A stretch of DNA of 64,000 nucleotides from Shewanella colwelliana ATCC 39565 (GTDB lineage Bacteria > Pseudomonadota > Gammaproteobacteria > Enterobacterales > Shewanellaceae). This document shows positions 1 through 7,498 of the stretch, piece after piece (positions within the stretch are counted from its first letter, which is position 1; each line of letters opens with the position of its first letter). The stretch spans positions 1 through 64,000 of the forward strand of contig NZ_JAEC01000005.1 in NCBI RefSeq assembly GCF_000518705.1, written 5' to 3'. Under the pieces are notes generated by a model. That model was not told the DNA's origin, did no database searches, and saw only the letters and a list, made by a program, of their open reading frames with translations. The translations under genes were made by a program, and so were the position numbers.

Positions 1-32
1 ACTTATACTATTTGTTAAGTAGATAATAGGTT

Positions 33-59
33 TGGAAAACGCGCATGCGCGTTTTTCCA
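33..59. repeat. Near-perfect palindrome at left edge
   Basis: Inverted repeat with the 12-bp self-complementary core CGCGCATGCGCG, flanked by TGGAAAA on the left and TTTTTCCA on the right. The same core (CGCGCATGCGC) recurs at 144-154, just ahead of the first cassette boundary. It can fold as a strong hairpin. It may be a terminator of a gene upstream of the window or part of a degenerate cassette recombination site; the sequence does not decide between these. Confidence 0.5.
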
Positions 60-185
60 GATGGTATATTTAGCAAAATGCTGATAAGTTCATTACATAC
101 AGATAGTTAACTGTGCACGTTTTCACTGGTCCAACGAGGTAAACGCGCATGCGCACTAATAAAATGTTATATGCCCTAAAGGAAG

Positions 186-596
186 TTGAGGTGCACTATT
201 AAATCGAAGAATATAATTGCACTTCCTTGTGCAGTTCTAGCAATGTACCCCGGCTTTTTAGCTTCAACACTTGCTAGTGAATACTATGACAAAGTTGCAG
301 TTTCTACTTTAGTAGCCTTAGTGGCAGCATTCTTTTTTTATCGTAATTTAGCTATTTACCAAAAAGCGGATGGCTATCTAAAATGCTTTTTTGTTTCTAC
401 TTTTTTATTAAGTGGTAATTTTAGTATTCCTGTTTGGTCGTCTGCGGCAAAAAACGATGCTAGTAATTTGGTCTTCTTGTTACTATTTCCAGCGATGTTT
501 ATAGCCAATTATCTTTTAACTAAGAGCGAACCTGCAAAACATGCTGTAGCTTTGTATAATCGGGCATATAACAAGTCGTTAAAGCAGGACAAATAA
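186..596 (+). CDS. Small hypothetical membrane protein (integron cassette ORF)
   Basis: A 136-residue protein of no family I recognise. It has three or four hydrophobic stretches (about residues 10-30, 38-52, 68-84 and 92-112) that look like membrane spans, and a basic C-terminal tail. It is the first of three same-strand ORFs separated by attC-like sites, and its stop codon lies inside the attC that follows, as is common for cassette genes. The start is uncertain: the TTG at 186 sits almost directly on an AAAGGAA ribosome site, and a downstream start (ATG at 243) would remove the first predicted span. The DNA is more AT-rich than the core genes to the right, which fits a captured cassette. 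No function can be assigned. Confidence 0.6.
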   Translation: MRCTIKSKNIIALPCAVLAMYPGFLASTLASEYYDKVAVSTLVALVAAFFFYRNLAIYQKADGYLKCFFVSTFLLSGNFSIPVWSSAAKNDASNLVFLLLFPAMFIANYLLTKSEPAKHAVALYNRAYNKSLKQDK

Positions 597-666
597 CAGT
601 TGGCTTTTGCTCCTGCGTCGCTTATTTTAGCCAACATATTATTTGCCTCTTAACGAGGCGTTATGC
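566..666 (+). repeat. attC-like integron recombination site 1
   Basis: About 101 bp with attC architecture. The left end ATATAAC is answered by the right core GTTATGC. The inner arms pair through TCGTTAA on the left and TTAACGA on the right. A central stem is formed by GTTGGCT and AGCCAAC. It overlaps the 3' end of the preceding ORF and ends just before the ribosome site of the next one. This is the expected organisation of a chromosomal integron cassette. Confidence 0.8.
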
Positions 667-684
667 CCATCAAGGAATCGAGAA

Positions 685-1119
685 ATGTGGAAGTCTTTAG
701 TTGAGGGTTTAGGCAAAGAATGCAGGTTTGAGACTCAAGCAAATAATTCAGAAATTGCCGTAGCTGAAGCTAAACTCAATGTAGTTCTTCCGGATGCTCT
801 AAAAGCATGCCTGCTTGAATCCAACGGCATTTTCGGTGAATATGACTTAGGTTTGGTTTGGTCTATCGAGCGCATTATTTCAACGAATATTGAGTTTCGT
901 GAAAGTACCGAGTTTTCTGAACTATACATGCCATTTGATTCAATGCTCTTCTTCGCAGACGCTGGAAATGGGGATCAGTTTTTCTTTCCACTACAAAGTA
1001 GCAAAGTAAGGCGAAATGATGTTTTCGTATGGAGCCACGAAGATGATAGTAGAAACTGGGTTGCACCAAGCATGCAAAAATACATTGAGTGGTGGGTCAG
1101 TGGTAAAATCAATGTCTAG
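685..1119 (+). CDS. SMI1/KNR4 (SUKH)-like cassette protein
   Basis: Soluble protein of about 144 residues resembling the SMI1/KNR4 (SUKH) superfamily: an N-terminal ExKLNVVLPDALK segment, a central acidic and aromatic part, and an aromatic C-terminal region with VFVWSHEDD and KYIEWW. In bacteria this fold is widespread among immunity proteins that neutralise contact-dependent toxins, though some members have other roles. I chose the ATG at 685 because AAGGA lies eight bases upstream. The longer reading from 643 would be translated across the attC core and is unlikely. No toxin partner is visible in the window, so an immunity role is inference from the fold. It is bounded by attC sites on both sides. 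Confidence 0.72.
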   Translation: MWKSLVEGLGKECRFETQANNSEIAVAEAKLNVVLPDALKACLLESNGIFGEYDLGLVWSIERIISTNIEFRESTEFSELYMPFDSMLFFADAGNGDQFFFPLQSSKVRRNDVFVWSHEDDSRNWVAPSMQKYIEWWVSGKINV

Positions 1120-1223
1120 GCATAACAAGTTGCTCCAGTCGGATTGGGGTAAACTGTCACCTTGTTTGCAAAAAACGCAAACAAGCCGCCAATTCACCCC
1201 AACCGCTGAGCAAGGCGTTAGGT
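1120..1223 (+). repeat. attC-like integron recombination site 2
   Basis: About 104 bp starting GCATAAC and ending GTTAGGT, which fits the GTTRRRY core. The interior contains the complementary arms TTGGGGT (about 1144) and ACCCCAA, and the inner stem CTTGTTTGC / GCAAACAAG. It lies immediately after the stop codon of the SUKH-like ORF. Its right core also supplies the AGGTG that looks like the ribosome site of the next cassette gene. Confidence 0.82.
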
Positions 1224-1230
1224 GTTTTTG

Positions 1231-1683
1231 ATGATTAGGCTTTTAATCTTATTTTTGGGTTTTTGCACAATGCTAATAAGTGCTGAAGAATTCAGCTTGA
1301 GTCATACCGAAGCGAACTTTAGAGGAATGTATAGACATCAAACTTATATAAAACAGGGAAGTTTTGTTCATATTGATGATCATTATAAAGTTGACAATAC
1401 TGGGCTTAACGTTACCCCTTATATTCCTGAGTTTGTTACGGCTCAAGTAACACATGAACAGCAAGAATATTTAATAAAACAATTAATCTCTCTTGGCGTA
1501 CATAAATGGAAAATCCAATATCCAGAATCTACAGAAGGCCTAATTTGCGATGGTCACACATTTCAGCTTTTTATTAAATCATCTAATTTAACTGTAAATA
1601 CGAGAGGGATTTGCGAAAAACCTCAAAACTATAAAGAGGTTGTTAGTCTGTTAGAAAGTATATATAAAACACCTAACAAGTAA
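1231..1683 (+). CDS. Hypothetical secreted cassette protein
   Basis: About 150 residues beginning with a hydrophobic signal peptide (MIRLLILFLGFCTMLISA, then EEF), so export to the periplasm is likely. The mature part has two cysteines (in LICDG and GICEK) that could form a disulfide. No family is recognised. I chose the ATG at 1231; a GTG at 1222 in the same frame is possible but lies inside the attC core. The apparent ribosome site AGGTG is itself part of the upstream attC core, so translation may depend on cassette insertion context. The C-terminus runs into the next attC. Confidence 0.6.
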   Translation: MIRLLILFLGFCTMLISAEEFSLSHTEANFRGMYRHQTYIKQGSFVHIDDHYKVDNTGLNVTPYIPEFVTAQVTHEQQEYLIKQLISLGVHKWKIQYPESTEGLICDGHTFQLFIKSSNLTVNTRGICEKPQNYKEVVSLLESIYKTPNK

Positions 1684-1771
1684 CTAAAGCGGGACTGCTA
1701 ATCGTTGGCTCAGTTCCACTTCGTTTCACATTTTAGCCAACAATTATCAGCCCCTTAGTTGGGCGTTGCCG
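1671..1771 (+). repeat. attC-like integron recombination site 3 (last of array)
   Basis: About 101 bp from ACCTAAC to a degenerate core GTTGCCG. The central stem is GTTGGCT / AGCCAAC, identical in sequence to the stem in site 1. Outer arms pair CTAAAGcGGG with CCCcTTAG. The degenerate right core and the absence of further cassettes suggest that this is the distal end of the array. Confidence 0.78.
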
Positions 1772-1840
1772 TATATCAGCTTGCCATACTTTCCCTAATA
1801 AGAATCATCACTTTAAGAGCTTTGACTCTAACCAATTTCT

Positions 1841-1943
1841 GTCCAGAAACGATTTAACTTGTGATTGCCCAAGTGGTAGCAGCAAGGTCAAATCGAAGAG
1901 ATAGAAAACTCGGTGCGAACACAGTTGTGACCTTCTGAGGCAT
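1841..1943. repeat. 103-bp direct repeat, copy A
   Basis: Matches 2088-2190 over the full 103 bp with three mismatches and no gaps by eye (about 97% identity). It begins GTCCAGAAACGATTT and ends CTTCTGAGGCAT. The 3' flanks of the two copies then diverge. Confidence 0.85.
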
Positions 1944-1968
1944 ACAAATGTGTTTGCACGTGGGGCCT

Positions 1969-2089
1969 GCAGCAAGCAATTCAAAACAATGAAAGTCAAC
2001 GCTACCGTCAGCGAAATAAAAACCAATACAGCCAAATGTTAAACCACAAAAATGCCAACACCTTCATTCGAAGGTCAGCTTATTTTTGT
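1969..2089. repeat. About 120-bp direct repeat, copy 1 of 2
   Basis: Related to 2310-2428. Both contain CAACGCTACC or TAACGCTACC, then TCAAATGTTA-like sequence, then AAATGCCAACACC and AAGGTCAGCTTATTTTTGT. The 3' part is nearly identical and the 5' part is more diverged. The array therefore looks like an old tandem duplication that has decayed unevenly. Confidence 0.75.
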
Positions 2090-2190
2090 CCAAAAACGAT
2101 TTAACTTGTGATTGCCCAAGTGGTAGAAGCAAGGTCAAATCGAAGAGATAGAAAGCTCGGTGCGAACACAGTTGTGACCTTCTGAGGCAT
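2088..2190. repeat. 103-bp direct repeat, copy B
   Basis: Second copy of 1841-1943, beginning GTCCAAAAACGATTT. It is followed by a stretch with small inverted repeats such as GTGAATCCATTCAC (2226-2239). Confidence 0.85.
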
Positions 2191-2744
2191 GGCCGCTCTC
2201 TGACGTCCATGTCATCGCGGCATTTGTGAATCCATTCACGTCAGATGCCACCGTCGAGCGTATAGGGATATACTTGCAGCGTTCCACCGAAATACCTGCA
2301 CGCAAGGCATGCTGCAGGCAATTGGTTGCCATGAAGGTTAACGCTACCATCAATAAATAGAAACAACTTCGTCAAATGTTATAAGCCAAAAATGCCAACA
2401 CCTCATTCTAAGGTCAGCTTATTTTTGTTTGCACGAATAGGTCCCTCTTTCACATCCTGTGATCACGACATTTACGCATCCATGCGCTTCACCTACAGCA
2501 AGCAATTCAAAAACAATACAGCTCAAGACTAGCACCAGCTAAGGATTGTCCAGTATGGCTATGGGCATCGACAAAGAAACTTCTAACTTGTTTCCCCACA
2601 AGCCATCGAGCTTGCGATCCACGATCTCGCCACAGAAGCACTTGTTTGCTATATTAGCGCCCATTAGTCTGCCTATTACGTCAAACCTACTATCAAACGT
2701 AATAGCAAACGTAGTCGCAACCATCACCACATTAAGGTCATTCA

Positions 2745-3437
2745 ATGAAAATCGGTATTATTGGCGCCATGGAGCCAGAAGTCGCTCACCTCATCGCCTC
2801 TCTGACTAACCCTAAATCACAAACGATTGCTGGCATCGAATTTGTTGCCGGACAGCTAGACGGTAAAGATGTGGTGATTACGCGATCGGGCATTGGCAAA
2901 GTGGCTGCGAGTATTGCTACCACACTGTTAATCGAAAAGTATGCCCCTGATTATGTGATCAACACCGGCTCTGCTGGCGGATTCGTCGACAGCCTAGCCA
3001 TTGGCGATATTGTTATCTCATCAGAAGTACGTCATCACGATGTTGATGTCACCGCATTTGGTTATGAGATAGGGCAAATGGCGCAGCAACCTGCGGCGTT
3101 TATGCCTAATGCCACACTGGTTGATGCTGCCAAAAAGGCCGTTGCCAGCCTTGGAGAAGTTAACACCATCGAAGGTCTTATCTGCACTGGCGACAGCTTT
3201 ATCTGCGATCCAGCGCGCACCAAAACCATGCTAGAACATTTCCCAACGATGGCCGCATGTGAAATGGAAGGCGCTGCCATTGCGCAAGTGTGTCATCAGT
3301 TTGATGTGCCGTTTGTGGTGATCCGTTCGCTGTCTGACAACGCTAATAACGACTCGCCAGTGGATTTTGACAGCTATATCGTTAAAGCGGGTCATCATTC
3401 GGCCTTGATGGTTATCGCTTTACTCAAACAGCTTTAA
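2745..3437 (+). CDS. mtnN: 5'-methylthioadenosine/S-adenosylhomocysteine nucleosidase
   Basis: Cytosolic hydrolase that cleaves methylthioadenosine and S-adenosylhomocysteine to adenine plus the thioribosyl compound, feeding methionine salvage and clearing by-products of methylation and polyamine synthesis. At 230 residues it has the family's usual length. The general acid/base Glu12 is present in [13 protein letters not shown], the substrate-binding segment [11 protein letters not shown] is near residue 172, and the catalytic Asp lies in SLSDNAN near 197. The ATG at 2745 is the natural start. The downstream cobalamin-type gene follows after ten bases, so co-transcription is likely. Confidence 0.96.
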   Translation: MKIGIIGAMEPEVAHLIASLTNPKSQTIAGIEFVAGQLDGKDVVITRSGIGKVAASIATTLLIEKYAPDYVINTGSAGGFVDSLAIGDIVISSEVRHHDVDVTAFGYEIGQMAQQPAAFMPNATLVDAAKKAVASLGEVNTIEGLICTGDSFICDPARTKTMLEHFPTMAACEMEGAAIAQVCHQFDVPFVVIRSLSDNANNDSPVDFDSYIVKAGHHSALMVIALLKQL

Positions 3438-3447
3438 TCTATCGCCT

Positions 3448-4438
3448 ATGTTGCCAGATTTCACTCAACTGCTCGCTAATGAGAGCCCTCTGTATCAGGG
3501 GGCACTAACGCTATTGGTGGCCATAGTGCTGGCGAAACTGGCTCCTCTCCCCCCGAGAGGCGCAAGCGTTTTATTGGTTTAGCCTGCTGGCTAAAAGTCT
3601 CGCAGCTAAGGTTAATCGTCGCCACCGCACCGCCTCTCAACAAGTGACTGCGGGCATAATGGCAACCATTTTATTGGTACTGCCTTTTTGGCTCATTGCC
3701 ACATTTTTAGTGGAACTGGCTGCTTTTCCGTGGTTTTTTGAATTCATCATTCTCTACCTCTGTTTATGTGATGAGCAGTTTCATAAGGTCGCAGAAGAGG
3801 TCGCCCAAGCGTTAAAGCGCGATGATAAAACCAGCGCCCGCCGCCTGTTAACGCCTTGGATGTATCGCGACACCCAAGAGTTGTCAGAGATTGGTCTCGT
3901 AAAAGCCACTATCGAAAGATTGGTCACCTCGCCAGTGTACGGGTCTGTCGCTACCATTTTATTCTTCACACTCGGCGGCATCCCGTTAGTGCTTGGGGCC
4001 CGCATGATTAAGCAGCTCGAATACTGCTGGCCATCAGTAAACCCAAGGTTTAGTAATTTTGGCCGCCCGGTCTATTACCTCAGCTATGGGCTCTACTACC
4101 TCCCCACACTGTGTTGGAATTTTTCGCTAGCGATACAAGCAGGTCCTAAGGCACTGCTAATGTTGTTACGGCCGAAAAAAAGCCTGTACCGGGTGAACAA
4201 CCACCTCCCCTCGTGCGAAATCGCAGCGCACGCCCTTAACATTGAGCTGGGTGGACCGATTAAAATGAACGGCACCAAAATCCGCGTTGAAACCATAGGT
4301 GATGGCCCCAAACCAAATGCGGACAACCTCAAACCTGCACTGACTTTGGTAAGTACAGCGATTAACATCTGGGTCTTATCTGTGATTGTCATTCCTGCGA
4401 TGTGGGCGACACTGCGCTATCTTCAAAGCGTTTCGTAA
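3448..4438 (+). pseudogene. CobD/CbiB-like cobalamin biosynthesis protein, frameshifted
   Basis: Members of the CobD/CbiB family are inner-membrane proteins that act in the adenosylcobinamide phosphate branch of B12 synthesis. The ATG at 3448 opens a frame beginning MLPDFTQLLANESPLY that ends at a TAG at 3580-3582. The rest of the protein continues in the next frame (REAQAFYWFSLLAKSL, then HRTASQQVTAGIMATILL) to the stop at 4438. Removing one C from the six-C run at 3549-3554 joins the two parts into a continuous protein of about 330 residues with four or five membrane segments. This is either a real one-base insertion or a homopolymer sequencing error. A shorter translation from the GTG at 3644 would lack the first membrane segments. 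Placement right after mtnN resembles the arrangement in enteric genomes, where mtnN is followed by B12-uptake genes. Confidence 0.8.
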
Positions 4439-4540
4439 GCGCTAGGTTTGTTTGTCTACCGATTGCACTAGACAAGCGATTTTTGCTTGGTATTATGCCC
4501 TCTCACCCAGCAACATCACGTTCCAATAGGCATAACTATT

Positions 4541-4930
4541 TTGTTTGAGAATCTTCACATTTCACTGACGACGCCCGCGCTACTGTTTCCTGCTATCTCA
4601 TTATTATTGCTGGCATATACCAATCGCTTTTTCTCTCTTGCTGCGCTTATCCGCAACTTAAGTAGTCAGGGGAAACCAGTCCATAGCGGCCAACTAAAAA
4701 ACTTAAGGCAGCGTATTGTCATTATCAGGCGTATGCAAGAGTCAGGGGTCTTAAGCTTTGCACTGTGCGTCCTGTGTATGATTTTTATCTATATTGGCTT
4801 TAATAAAACCGGCTCCATCATTTTTGGTTCAAGCTTACTGCTGTTGCTCTACTCTTTGCTGTTATCGGTTATCGAGATCCGTATCTCCGTCGATGCCTTG
4901 AACTATCACCTAAAAGAGTTAGATCAGTGA
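4541..4930 (+). CDS. DUF2721-like membrane protein
   Basis: Small inner-membrane protein of about 129 residues. It has one hydrophobic segment near the N-terminus (LTTPALLFPAISLLLLAY) and two close together in the C-terminal half (about residues 80-118), separated by a basic stretch with LRQRIVIIRRM. This layout matches the DUF2721 family, whose function is unknown. I favour the TTG at 4541, with AATAGG about ten bases upstream; another in-frame TTG at 4487 would add 18 residues. Its stop overlaps the next start in a GTGA arrangement, so the two genes are translationally coupled. Confidence 0.72.
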   Translation: MFENLHISLTTPALLFPAISLLLLAYTNRFFSLAALIRNLSSQGKPVHSGQLKNLRQRIVIIRRMQESGVLSFALCVLCMIFIYIGFNKTGSIIFGSSLLLLLYSLLLSVIEIRISVDALNYHLKELDQ

Positions 4931-5547
4931 GCCATTGGATCTATTTTTTTGACCTTTGTGGCACGGCAGTGTTCGCCCTATCTGGCGCACTCGCCGCGGG
5001 ACGTCACCGCATGGATCCGTTCGGGGTTATCGTATTGGCTTCTGTTACCGCAATTGGCGGCGGCAGCATTCGCGATGCACTGCTTGGCACAACGCCAGTG
5101 TTTTGGATCCGCGACCCCAATTACATCATCGTCATCTTAGCCACAGTCTTACTGACGCTTATCTTTATTCGTAAGCCTAAAAAGGTCCCTCAGTACACTT
5201 TACCGGTTGCCGATGCACTAGGTTTGGCGCTCTTTACCGTCATTGGGGCAGAAAAAGCACTCAGCCTTGGCTTGGGTGGCATGATTGCTGTAGTGATGGG
5301 CTTGATAACGGGCGTCGGAGGAGGCATGATTCGAGACTTGCTCTGTCGCCAAGTGCCGATGATTATGCGTACCGAAATCTACGCTACTGCATCAATTTTT
5401 GGCGGCATTAGTTATACATTGGCCATCCACTTAGGTGCCGCAAATGAGATAGCTTTAGGCCTTGCGATGCTAAGCGCCTTAACGATTCGACTCGCTGCCA
5501 TCAAGTGGCATTTACGACTACCCGCATTCGATTTGAAGAAAACCTAA
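4927..5547 (+). CDS. TRIC-type (UPF0126/YadS) membrane channel protein
   Basis: A 206-residue protein with about seven membrane segments and an internal duplication: the glycine-rich motif GGGSIRDALLG near residue 50 is repeated as GVGGGMIRDLLC near residue 136. These are the hallmarks of the trimeric intracellular cation channel (TRIC, formerly UPF0126) family. Bacterial members form homotrimeric cation-permeable pores; the physiological role is unsettled. The GTG start overlaps the preceding stop by four bases, and the next gene starts two bases after its stop, so the three genes probably form one operon. Its position near mtnN matches yadS in enteric bacteria. Confidence 0.9.
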   Translation: MSHWIYFFDLCGTAVFALSGALAAGRHRMDPFGVIVLASVTAIGGGSIRDALLGTTPVFWIRDPNYIIVILATVLLTLIFIRKPKKVPQYTLPVADALGLALFTVIGAEKALSLGLGGMIAVVMGLITGVGGGMIRDLLCRQVPMIMRTEIYATASIFGGISYTLAIHLGAANEIALGLAMLSALTIRLAAIKWHLRLPAFDLKKT

Positions 5548-5548
5548 C

Positions 5549-6028
5549 ATGATCAAGCGATTTATACTCACAGTGTTAGCCTTACTCCCCTTGTTAGCGC
5601 AAGCCAATCCAGGGGATATGCCTCGCGAGCAACAGATGGCGGTAAAATACATTCAGGCGCTGACCGATCACGACTATAAAACGCTGGCTTCTTTTTATAA
5701 TCGAGATAGCATCTTTAAAGATAGAACCGCCAGTAAAAGCTATACCGGACGGCGTAACATTTTAGAGTTCTTTGAGCGTGCGCATCGTGGTGTGCTTGAA
5801 TATCATTTTAATATCGAGCATATGTTTAACTCAGGCTCTTTAGTGGTGATGATAGGTAACTACCACTATCGCGGCCCAGGCAGTCAATTTGGAAAACCTG
5901 GTAAGATTATCGAACTAGCGATTCCTGGTGTCACAACCATTAAAGTCGATATGAACAATCACAGAGTCAAAGTTCATGAAGATTTGATGGATTATCAAAC
6001 AATGGCTGATCAACTTTCGACGCAATAA
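5549..6028 (+). CDS. Exported NTF2-like/SnoaL-like protein
   Basis: A 159-residue protein with a clear signal peptide (MIKRFILTVLALLPLLAQA, cleavage before NPGD), so it is periplasmic. The mature part has the pattern of NTF2-like folds: an N-terminal helix (AVKYIQALTDHDYKTLASFYN), then YTGRRNILEFFERAH and several beta strands. Such proteins may be small enzymes or ligand-binding proteins; no catalytic residue can be named here. It is tightly coupled to the TRIC gene. Downstream lie the 50-bp repeats and a shared terminator facing tyrS. Confidence 0.75.
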   Translation: MIKRFILTVLALLPLLAQANPGDMPREQQMAVKYIQALTDHDYKTLASFYNRDSIFKDRTASKSYTGRRNILEFFERAHRGVLEYHFNIEHMFNSGSLVVMIGNYHYRGPGSQFGKPGKIIELAIPGVTTIKVDMNNHRVKVHEDLMDYQTMADQLSTQ

Positions 6029-6043
6029 GGTGATAGGCGCGCT

Positions 6044-6133
6044 ATATTCCATCCCTGGTTTTTGGCATAAATGTTCCAGACATAAATACCAAAAGATTCC
6101 ATCCCTGGTTTTTGGCATAAATGTTCCAGACAT
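6044..6133 (+). repeat. 50-bp tandem hairpin repeat, locus 1
   Basis: One full 50-bp unit plus a partial second unit: ATTCCATCCCTGG followed by TTTTTGGCATAAATGT, TCCAG and ACATAAATACCAAAAG, then repeated. TTTTGG pairs with CCAAAA, and ATGT pairs with ACAT around the loop TCCAG. The last unit stops after CCAGACATAAA and runs straight into the A-tract of the tyrS terminator. The same family is present at 19715-19834 with compensating base changes in the stem. Confidence 0.88.
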
Positions 6134-6163
6134 AAAAAAGGCCTGCTGATGCAGGCCTTTTTT
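6134..6163. terminator. Bidirectional terminator between the NTF2-like gene and tyrS
   Basis: Hairpin GGCCTGC-tgat-GCAGGCC flanked by A6 and T6, so it can act in both directions between the convergent genes. Confidence 0.93.
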
Positions 6164-6175
6164 ATGTCACTTAAG

Positions 6176-7372
6176 TTACACTAAGGTGATCTTAGCAAAC
6201 TTACGCTTGCCGACTTGGAATACACCACTGGTGCCAGCACTGAGCTGCAAGCGTGAATCTTCTATCTTCACGCCATCAATCTTTGCCGCGCCTTGCTTAA
6301 TCATACGCATTGCATCAGAGGTGGAGCCAACCAGCCCGACATCTTTAAGCAAGTTAGCAATCGCAATACCTTCACCGGCAACAATCTCAAACTCTTCGAT
6401 ATCGTCAGGTAAAGCGCCTTTTTGAAAGCGATTGATAAACTCTTGATGTGCAGCTTCTGCAGCGGCTTCATCGTGAAAACGGGCAATGATCTCTTTCGCC
6501 AATAAGATTTTTACATCTCTTGGGTTTGTGCCTTGTTCAACATCAGCCTTAAGCTGCGCAAGCTCAGTCAACGGACGGAATGAAAGCAGATCAAAGTAGC
6601 GCCACATCAAATCATCAGAGATCGACATGATTTTGCCAAACATCTCACTCGCAGGCTCGCTTACACCAATGTAGTTGTGCGCCGACTTAGACATCTTCTT
6701 CACGCCATCGAGGCCTTCAAGCAGCGGCATCATAATAACGGTTTGTGGCTTTTGACCCGCAGACTTTTGTAACTCGCGACCCATCAGCAGATTGAACTTC
6801 TGATCGGTCCCCCCTAGCTCGACATCAGACTCTAGCGCGACTGAATCATAACCTTGCAATAGTGGGTACATAAACTCGTGAATCGCAATAGACTGACCCG
6901 ATGCATAACGCTTCTTAAAGTCATCACGTTCCATCATGCGCGCAACCGTTTGCTGCGATGCTAGACGGATCATGCCTGCTGCGCCGAGCGGTTCTAGCCA
7001 GCTAGAGTTAAACTCAATACGCGTTTTGGCAGGGTCTAAAATCTTATACACTTGCTCTTTATAGGTTTCCGCATTTGCCAACACCTGCTCACGAGTTAAC
7101 GGTGGACGAGTGCTATTTTTACCACTTGGGTCGCCAACCATGCCGGTGAAGTCACCAATCAAGAAGATCACTTCGTGGCCTAGCTCTTGGAAGGTTCTCA
7201 TCTTGTTTAGAATAACTGTGTGGCCAAGATGAATGTCTGGCGCGGTGGGATCAGCTCCCAACTTAATGCGCAAAGGACGTCCCTCTTTTAACTTTTCCAG
7301 CAGATCCGACTCAAGAAGAATCTCATCGGTACCACGTTTTATTTCTGCTAATGCTTGGTCTAAATCAGCCAT
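6176..7372 (-). CDS. tyrS: Tyrosyl-tRNA synthetase
   Basis: Class I aminoacyl-tRNA synthetase that activates tyrosine with ATP and charges tRNA-Tyr in the cytosol. It is 398 residues long. The HIGH-type signature is HLGH in [19 protein letters not shown], the KMSKS loop is KKMSKSAHN near residue 228, and the C-terminus is an S4-like RNA-binding domain ([16 protein letters not shown]). The spacing of these motifs fits the TyrZ-like subgroup rather than the E. coli TyrS subgroup. It reads away from the M23 peptidase gene, with a 111-126-bp divergent promoter region between them. Confidence 0.96.
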   Translation of the reverse strand: MADLDQALAEIKRGTDEILLESDLLEKLKEGRPLRIKLGADPTAPDIHLGHTVILNKMRTFQELGHEVIFLIGDFTGMVGDPSGKNSTRPPLTREQVLANAETYKEQVYKILDPAKTRIEFNSSWLEPLGAAGMIRLASQQTVARMMERDDFKKRYASGQSIAIHEFMYPLLQGYDSVALESDVELGGTDQKFNLLMGRELQKSAGQKPQTVIMMPLLEGLDGVKKMSKSAHNYIGVSEPASEMFGKIMSISDDLMWRYFDLLSFRPLTELAQLKADVEQGTNPRDVKILLAKEIIARFHDEAAAEAAHQEFINRFQKGALPDDIEEFEIVAGEGIAIANLLKDVGLVGSTSDAMRMIKQGAAKIDGVKIEDSRLQLSAGTSGVFQVGKRKFAKITLV

Positions 7373-7498
7373 CTTGGCAGCTACTCCTAAGAGCCTATAG
7401 GTAAATAATGGGGACTAATGTTACTTGTTAGCCAGCACAAATGAAAGAGTGTACACTAACAGGATCGCCTTAAGTGTTAGAAATTGGTATCGGAGTCA

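Larger units (their letters stand above)
1772..2744. other. Gene-free repeat-rich region between cassette array and mtnN
   Basis: Almost 1 kb without a convincing gene. It is made of diverged direct copies of a unit of roughly 250-340 bp: a 103-bp segment (1841-1943 and 2088-2190), a second segment (1969-2089 and 2310-2428) and a further partial copy near 2495-2520. Short open frames on the minus strand lie within the repeats and share their repeat structure, so I treat them as non-coding. Confidence 0.6.

Noticed and set aside
1808..2353. Two minus-strand open frames of 75 and 72 codons
   Set aside because: They lie within the repeat block and mirror its structure; no ribosome site or coherent protein composition.
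2539..2809. Open frames on both strands just before and into mtnN
   Set aside because: They overlap the mtnN start and the mtnN frame is clearly the real one.
6044..6133. CRISPR array
   Set aside because: The 50-bp units are nearly identical throughout and have no unique spacers; no cas genes are near.
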